From the NCBI GenBank assembly GCA_029531795.1, contig JAPEIS010000014.1, positions 248,001-312,000 of the forward strand: a stretch of 64,000 nucleotides of DNA, given 5' to 3'. The notes below the pieces were generated by a model. It was not told where the DNA came from and did not search any database. It worked only from the letters and a program-made list of their open reading frames with translations. A program made the position numbers and the translations under genes. This stretch comes from Sclerotinia nivalis (lineage: Eukaryota; Ascomycota; Leotiomycetes; Helotiales; Sclerotiniaceae). How positions within the stretch are numbered: position 1 is the stretch's first letter; each line of letters begins with the position of its first letter. Positions 58,736 through 64,000 of the stretch are shown piece by piece.

Positions 58736-60208
58736 TCAATCCTTCTTCTGATTCTTGACCGCAAAAGAGCCTCCGCTACGCCTGATAGCTTCCTTCAAAC
58801 TAACGCGGGGCTTATATCCCAAAGCCATCTTCGCCTTATCAATCCGATATGTCCTCGTCATGCAACTTTATGCAGTACCCACTCGATTAACCCTCGACTT
58901 CTTCCGTCCAAACGACAGAATCCACACCATCCACTCAGCAACAATAGCCATGAAAAGTCCAACAATCTTTGGTATCGACTTCACATCTTCTTCTCGAGTA
59001 GGATGACCTGCCGCATCACCAATTGCACGGGCAAATTCCCAGAACGGAATATGTTCATCGTTGGTGATGAGGAATCCTTGACCATCAACACGCATAGATT
59101 CATCTTTAACAGGAGTTTCAAGATGAAGCAGTAATTTCTGCGCAGCTAGAATATGGGCATCGATGACATTCCCCACGTAGGTGAAATCGAAGAGATTTTT
59201 CCCATCTCCGATTTGGATTTTGAGTTTTCCCGCCGCGGCTCTTTCGGCGAAGGATTTTACGGAGCCTGGATCATTTTCTCCGAAGATTCCAGACGGGCGG
59301 ATACAGGTTGTGAGGAAGCTGTGGGTAGGGTCGTTGTGTTTGAGGACTAGTTCGTCGGCCAGTGCTTTGGAGTGGAATAGAGTTCTTTTTGTTGAGGGAG
59401 AAAGACTAAGGGATGATTATCGTCGGCTTCGATTAAATCACTGACTGCGTCATGGATGACTGAAGCGCTGGAGGTGTAAACGAAGGCTTTGATGCCGAAT
59501 TTCTAGTATTGATGAAATTAGCATTGTGTGTGAAATATCTGCTTCTTTCTGGCTCGGATCTTGAATGAATTGTTTCCCGGATGCTACAAAATATATCTGA
59601 ACACCCCATCTATACCAGACGATGAGCATTCCTGACATGCCCAGTGTTCCAAAGTCCGGAATGCATTCCGACAAGGGGAGGATTTGATTTTAGATCTATT
59701 TCATTGGGTAGACCCAACTCGAGTAGTGTATCCATGAAATGACCACGCCAATTTCATGAATTCACAGCTCTTCGGATATCAGGAAATCTCAAATCTATCT
59801 CCAGTCCAAACTATTAAACACACCACTAACGCCCCGGCACCACAACTCCCAACAAAAATCTCCCAGATAACATACCTTCGCAGCCTCCAGTAAATTTCTC
59901 GTCCCCTCCACATTAACCCTAAGATAAAGATCCAAATCCAACAAGCCGAACGGTGGCGAAGCAGTATGAAAAACAACCTCGGGTACTGGATTCAACGCTT
60001 CTAGAGCAGCGTACACTTGTTCCTTGTCGGATATATCTACATCATGATAATGGACTGTAGAGATACGATTTTGCTGCGTGCGGAGATCGAAGACGTAGAT
60101 GTTTTGTGGTGGGGTTTGGAGACTGAGGAGCTCGGTGACGAGGCGGTGGCCGAGGGCGCCGCTGCCGCCGACGATGAGGACGGTGTTTATGGGTGGGGAG
60201 GTGGTCAT
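58736..60208 (-). pseudogene. ERG26: ERG26-like sterol-4-alpha-carboxylate 3-dehydrogenase, two lesions
   Basis: Erg26 is the NAD-dependent dehydrogenase/decarboxylase of sterol C-4 demethylation on the ER. Exon 1 (60208-59876) encodes the Rossmann start (VLIVGGSGALGHRLV) and NVEGTRNLLEAAK. A 373-bp intron (59503-59875) leads to KFGIKAFVYTSSASVIHD, the family's next block. In exon 2 one base seems missing near 59375, after ELYST, since the homologous ALADELVLKHND and IRPSGIFGENDPGS lie in the next frame. That frame runs to TAA at 58868-58870, yet the family-like SCMTRTYRIDKAKMALGYKP continues beyond it to TGA at 58736-58738. The YxxxK region falls at the frame break. Either a decayed copy or sequence errors; as Erg26 is usually essential, an intact copy must exist if this one is dead. 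Confidence 0.75.
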
Positions 60209-60852
60209 TGTTGGGTTGGGTGGTTAGCTTGGTGATGAAATGGGGGGGGGGGTTTCTTTTTTCAGAAAAAGGGCTTATGGACTTCTCATTCTTATATTGC
60301 AGATATATTGCGTCGGGAATCAATCAGATGAAATCCAGAGTACGTGAAGAAAAAACATGCATCTTTTCCCTTCCTATTTAACGCTCGAAGAAACTAATTA
60401 AAATACCTTCTGATTTAGTGATTCGAGTACCAAAGCGGGACTTCTGTCAGCCCAACTGTTATATCATCTCAAGCCCTGCATTTTCCATTCGTCCCTCCCA
60501 CCCGGAACCGAGAATTTCCAGATCGTATGATAATCACTTAACGGATCGCATCTCATCCGAATGTTTTCTAGATGAGATGAGACTAACGTTGTGCAGTACC
60601 GGAATGTTGATCCCAGTACCACGTACGCCGCACAATGTGTGTTCCATTTGAGGCAATTCAGAGCGAGCTCGTAATCGTAGTGATTGTTTCGACTGATAAA
60701 ATTTACTTTCTTTATTATATCATTCATCACAACATTTTGAGAGTATCTCATACATAGTTTGCTCCGTAATTTCTATCCACCGTCGGACAAATTTTCGCCA
60801 GATTCTATTTCCCGAAGTAAGATTGAACTCTCAAATATAGGAAAGGAAACAC
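60209..60852. promoter_or_regulatory. ERG26-like / ERG28 divergent intergenic region (644 bp)
   Basis: The start codons of the two sterol genes face away from each other here. A G11 run lies at 60242-60252. I see no certain sterol-regulator site. Confidence 0.5.
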
Positions 60853-61314
60853 ATGTCCTCCCTCCTCCCCAAACACGATGGCGCCTTACCATACTGGCTT
60901 CTAGCCGTAAGTCACCTGCACCCAACAAAAAGAAGAATCTAGCTCATCCAACCCCAGACCTCAGCAGCATCCCTCTTCCACACCATAGGATGCTACACCT
61001 CACCCGCCAAAATGCGTCGAACCTACTCCGGTCCCACTTCGCACTCTCAAGTTGCAGACCTCAACACCCGTTTATTCGGTACTTGGACTTTTGTCTCTTT
61101 CATCCTTCGCACATATGCGGCGTACAATATGGAGAATAGGGAGATTTATACCATGGCTTTGTGGAAGTATGGGATAGCTCTGGCACATTTTGTTATCGAG
61201 TGGTTGGTTTTTGAAACTATGAGTATACGTAAGGGAATAGTTCCGTCTCTTGTTATAGCGACGGTGAGCATGGGTTGGATGATGAAGGAGTGGTCATACT
61301 ATGTTGATACCTGA
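60853..61314 (+). CDS. ERG28: Ergosterol biosynthesis scaffold Erg28
   Basis: Erg28 is an ER membrane protein that tethers the C-4 demethylation enzymes (Erg25, Erg26, Erg27). Two exons (60853-60906 and 60958-61314) give 136 residues. Family marks: LPYWLLA at the start, then FHTIGCY, LNTRLFGTWTFVSFILRTYA and WKYGIALAHFVIEWLVFET, with hydrophobic segments spanning most of the chain. The 51-bp intron (GTAAGT...CCAG) is placed at the usual spot after the first helix start. Confidence 0.93.
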
Positions 61315-61932
61315 AGTAATGTATGCTGGGGAATGAATTTGGTAACAACACAAAGTCTACTATCCCAAGCACGTATGGACTTGTCCCTTTTAAAGCATCC
61401 AAAAAATTTGATCTCAATAAGAAGGAATTGCCGTCCGTAGGACTGTAGCTATTTGATACAGTCCAGAGTATGCAATTGTCCAGAATAGTAAACCAAATTC
61501 GAACTCTTAAGGCTTGAAAAGCTATGAATCTCTAAGAATCATTTGATCATCTGAATGAATTCATTGTTCCAAACAAGTTTAATATTTCAAAACACTCCAA
61601 TTTTTCAATCTAGTTCCATCTTTCAACCAAATCCGTGAATCCAGAACTTCTGATTACTGTACTGCAGTCTGGATTTTTGGAAACCCTGATCCGTCGTATC
61701 CAAGAGCAACGTATAGCCTGCAAACAAGCTTGCAGAGCGACCACTTGACCCAGATAATGAATGGTTAGGGTGAGATAGTACAACAACCGACTATACCCCT
61801 GACCTGATGAATTCTATGCATAATCGATATTTCCCCAACTCCAGTGCTTTTCGCAAATTTGTGTACAGACGTAGAGCCAAAGCTGCCACCCATCCGATAG
61901 GTTATCGAATATAAAACATTCATCCACTAATT
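61315..61932. other. Convergent intergenic region
   Basis: 3' flanks of ERG28 and the coiled-coil gene. No gene seen. Confidence 0.5.
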
Positions 61933-62889
61933 TTACTCGTCAGGGAACTCGGAAGAGTCATTCCACACTCCTATACTGCTATTACCTCTCATATCCATAT
62001 CTTGGTTAAGTTCATCCCAGTCCTCCCTCCAAGTGATATCGTCCAGAGCTTTTGCGTGTTTTGCTGCCATAGTTTGCATATCGATTTGGGTACGGTTGAG
62101 TAGTGATCGACTGGTTTCCAGTTCTTCCTGGCTGGATTGATGGAGAAAATACTTAGTCCCAAGGAAAATAAAAGCAAAAATGCAAGGGATGAAAGGGGAC
62201 AAGACAAAATGGGAATCAACACCTACAGATTCGAAATGTGTTCCTCTAAATTAGTGATTTCTTCCGTGCATAAGTCCAACTTCGCGACGTGCCAAGCTAG
62301 AATCTTCTACATAGAATACATGAGTGATCGGATCTTGAAATTTAAAGTTGATTGATGCATGTAAACTTACATCGCTTTCTATCCTAGAAGCTTGAAGTTC
62401 ACCGACTGCTTTGGCAAGTCGCACATTCAACTCTTCAGCTGATGTTGCTATCTCAGCAGCTTTTGAGACCACCACTACAGGCCTATTATATGAAGCACTG
62501 CGAGATACCGGTGTTGGAGAATTTGACCGTCGTAGGTAGCTCTCCCGTCTGGTGTTGAGTGGTCGTCCCCAGAATAAATCATTGGAGTCCCTTCGCGGCG
62601 GCGGTGGTTTGACTTTATTTTGAGATACTTTCGGATCCAAATCCATAGAATATTCCACTCTCAATAGGGTCTCCATCTCATCCGTCTTCTTGTGCAATGC
62701 AGTGATGGCAGCATCCTCGGCATCATCATGTGACAACCTGACCACGAGGTCATTGAGTCTTTGTAGTAACACATCCTTGTTGTCCTGAGAGTCCTGATTC
62801 GATGCATTTGACGGCGAAGTTGCCACAGCACCAACGTTCGTAAACGATAGAGGGGAGGTGAAATGGCGACGTAAACCCAGGATATTCAT
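61933..62889 (-). CDS. Coiled-coil protein of unknown function
   Basis: Three exons (62889-62371, 62306-62227, 62131-61933) give 265 residues. Helical segments near LLQRLNDLVVRLSHDDAEDA and TALHKKTDEMETLL are followed by a basic Pro/Arg/Ser-rich linker (VKPPPPRR, YLRRSNSPTP), then a coiled coil (EELNVRLAKAVGELQASR, EEITNLEEHISNLQEELETS) and an acidic C terminus ending SSEFPDE. The introns (62307-62370 and 62132-62226) join the coiled-coil heptads in frame, which supports the model. I do not recognise a named family. Confidence 0.7.
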
Positions 62890-63438
62890 CTTTGGTACAG
62901 TATTACATGCAGGAAGTCATTATAGGCGCTATGACCCAAAAAGCATCCAAGAATTTCATTTTTGTTGTAAAAGTTTCACGTGTACCTAGTATGCACTACG
63001 AGTCTATGAAATGCTGTTCAAAAGATGCACAAATCCTCCTACAAACCAATGGTAGATCTCAATAGCTATCGTTATGTCGTTAGTAGTGGGGTGGAAATGT
63101 GGAAACGTCTTCGGCTGCCACGGTTGGGCTGGCATTCACGTGACAGCCGTCCTCTACCCCGAAGTTGTAAACGAGGTTAGCATGGCAAGTACTCCGTAGC
63201 ATTTTTGATGGAAAGTTCTGCCACACACCACCGCCTTTACTGCCAGAAAAGTAGGATTACATACATAATAAATTGAGGGGCAATTTATATCCTACGATGT
63301 AACACAACTCACAAAGGATTGTTATCTATTTACCTGGAATAATTCTTTCACACTCTTTCTATAGTTTGCTTCTATTGAACATCAGTTCCTATACCTCTCG
63401 TGCTCAGTTTTCCATTTTAATCTGCTTTCTCATACAAA
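62890..63438. other. Divergent promoter region, coiled-coil gene / anthranilate synthase
   Basis: Must hold both promoters. I see no confident Gcn4/Cpc1 site here; a TGACTC lies just inside the next gene's intron. Confidence 0.45.
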
Positions 63439-64000
63439 ATGGTGGTGGGGGTATGTTAGAGTATGACTCCTCCAAAATTGACAAAACAGCTCACAAGCAA
63501 TTAGGACATCTCGCCATCTTTGGCGGAAATATCAGATGTGCTTTCAAAATCTAGAGGAAAGCCATACGCCCCCAATTTAGTTGCTATCTATAAGGAAATA
63601 TCCTCCGACCTCATTACCCCCTCCGCCGCATACCTCAAAATCTCGGCGCATTCAAAGTCCGACCGTTCCTTTTTATTCGAGAGTGCTGCTACAGAAAAGG
63701 TTGGCAGATATAGTTTTATAGGAGCTGGACCTCGAAAGGTTCTCAAAACTGGTGAAGGACATGGCGAAGAAGTAGACCCATTGCCGGCGCTCGAGACAGA
63801 GTTGTCTAAATGCAGGGTAGCACAGATTCCGGGACAAAAATTACCACCTTTGACAGGAGGAGCCATTGGATATGTTGGATACGATTGTGTCCGATATTTC
63901 GAGCCCAAAACTGCACGACCTATGAAAGATGTTCTGAAAGTGCCCGAGTCGCTCTTTATGCTGTTCGATACCATTGTCGCATTCGATCGATTTTTTGGAG
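63439..64000 (+). CDS. trpE: Anthranilate synthase component I, 5' part (cut by window end)
   Basis: The large subunit of anthranilate synthase makes anthranilate from chorismate, the first step of tryptophan synthesis. Only the N-terminal part is present. Exon 1 appears to be four codons (MVVG, 63439-63450); an intron of 54 bp (63451-63504, GTATGT...TTAG) leads to DISPSLAEISDVL. Family blocks follow: VAIYKEISSDLITPSAAYLK, SFLFESAATEKVGRYSFIG and LTGGAIGYVGYDCVRYFEPK, the regulatory Trp-binding region and start of the chorismate-binding fold. The catalytic part lies beyond the window. Reading without the intron hits TAG at 63502-63504, which supports the splice. A TGACTC at about 63465 is inside the intron. 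Confidence 0.9.

Noticed and set aside
1..64000. CRISPR arrays, bacterial operons or prophage
   Set aside because: No direct repeats with unique spacers; intron-rich eukaryotic genes throughout.

Overview
The window reads as nuclear DNA of a filamentous ascomycete. The signs are many short introns (about 45-100 bp), a dispersed 5S rRNA gene, a Ty3/gypsy-type retroelement with the C-to-T/G-to-A decay typical of repeat-induced point mutation (RIP), and fungal gene families (highly reducing polyketide synthase, endopolygalacturonase, DUF3405, GH31 alpha-glucosidase, Zn2Cys6 regulator, hydrophobin-like protein, Fta4, Dad2, shugoshin). A plant-associated Leotiomycete, perhaps Sclerotiniaceae, is my guess; it is not proven. 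Intron borders were placed by eye from GT/AG signals, reading frame and family conservation.

Layout. 1-4.7 kb: 3' part of a highly reducing PKS (end of DH, MT, ER, KR, ACP) on +, with a frame break and an in-frame stop. 5.2-6.5 kb: secreted endopolygalacturonase on -. 6.5-15.6 kb: about 9 kb without a convincing gene, holding a TA-flanked MITE (8271-8625) and degenerate tandem repeats. 15.6-18.1 kb: DUF3405 membrane-anchored protein (-). 19.1-21.2 kb: seven-exon cytochrome P450 (+). 21.8-28.5 kb: two truncated, oppositely oriented retroelement copies with three LTRs. 28.6-31.5 kb: secreted GH31 alpha-glucosidase (-). 33.3-35.6 kb: Zn2Cys6 regulator (+), convergent with a small membrane protein (-). 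38.0-38.4 kb: hydrophobin-like protein (-). 39.8-40.7 kb: unrecognised reading frames.

From 41 kb on the content is mostly housekeeping and chromosome biology: FTA4, a VOC-like gene with a frame break, an SDR with a homopolymer frame break, VPS29, SGO1 and DAD2 (divergent), a charged cytosolic-type protein, RRP7, DMC1, a 5S rRNA gene, an ERG26-like gene and ERG28 (divergent), a coiled-coil protein, and the 5' end of anthranilate synthase component I (cut by the window end).

Working relations. Erg26 and Erg28 act in the same ergosterol C-4 demethylation complex and sit head to head, although this ERG26-like copy has two lesions. Sgo1 (cohesion protection) and Dad2 (DASH complex) share a 418-bp intergenic region; Fta4 and meiotic Dmc1 lie in the same 16 kb. 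The polygalacturonase and alpha-glucosidase are secreted carbohydrate enzymes. The PKS and P450 are 14 kb apart with a gene-poor stretch between, so I do not call one biosynthetic cluster. I found no clearly new biological system; the strongest candidates for follow-up are the inverted, RIP-damaged retroelement composite, the ERG26/ERG28 and SGO1/DAD2 head-to-head pairs, the MITE, and the set of single-base frame breaks, which may be assembly errors or pseudogenes.
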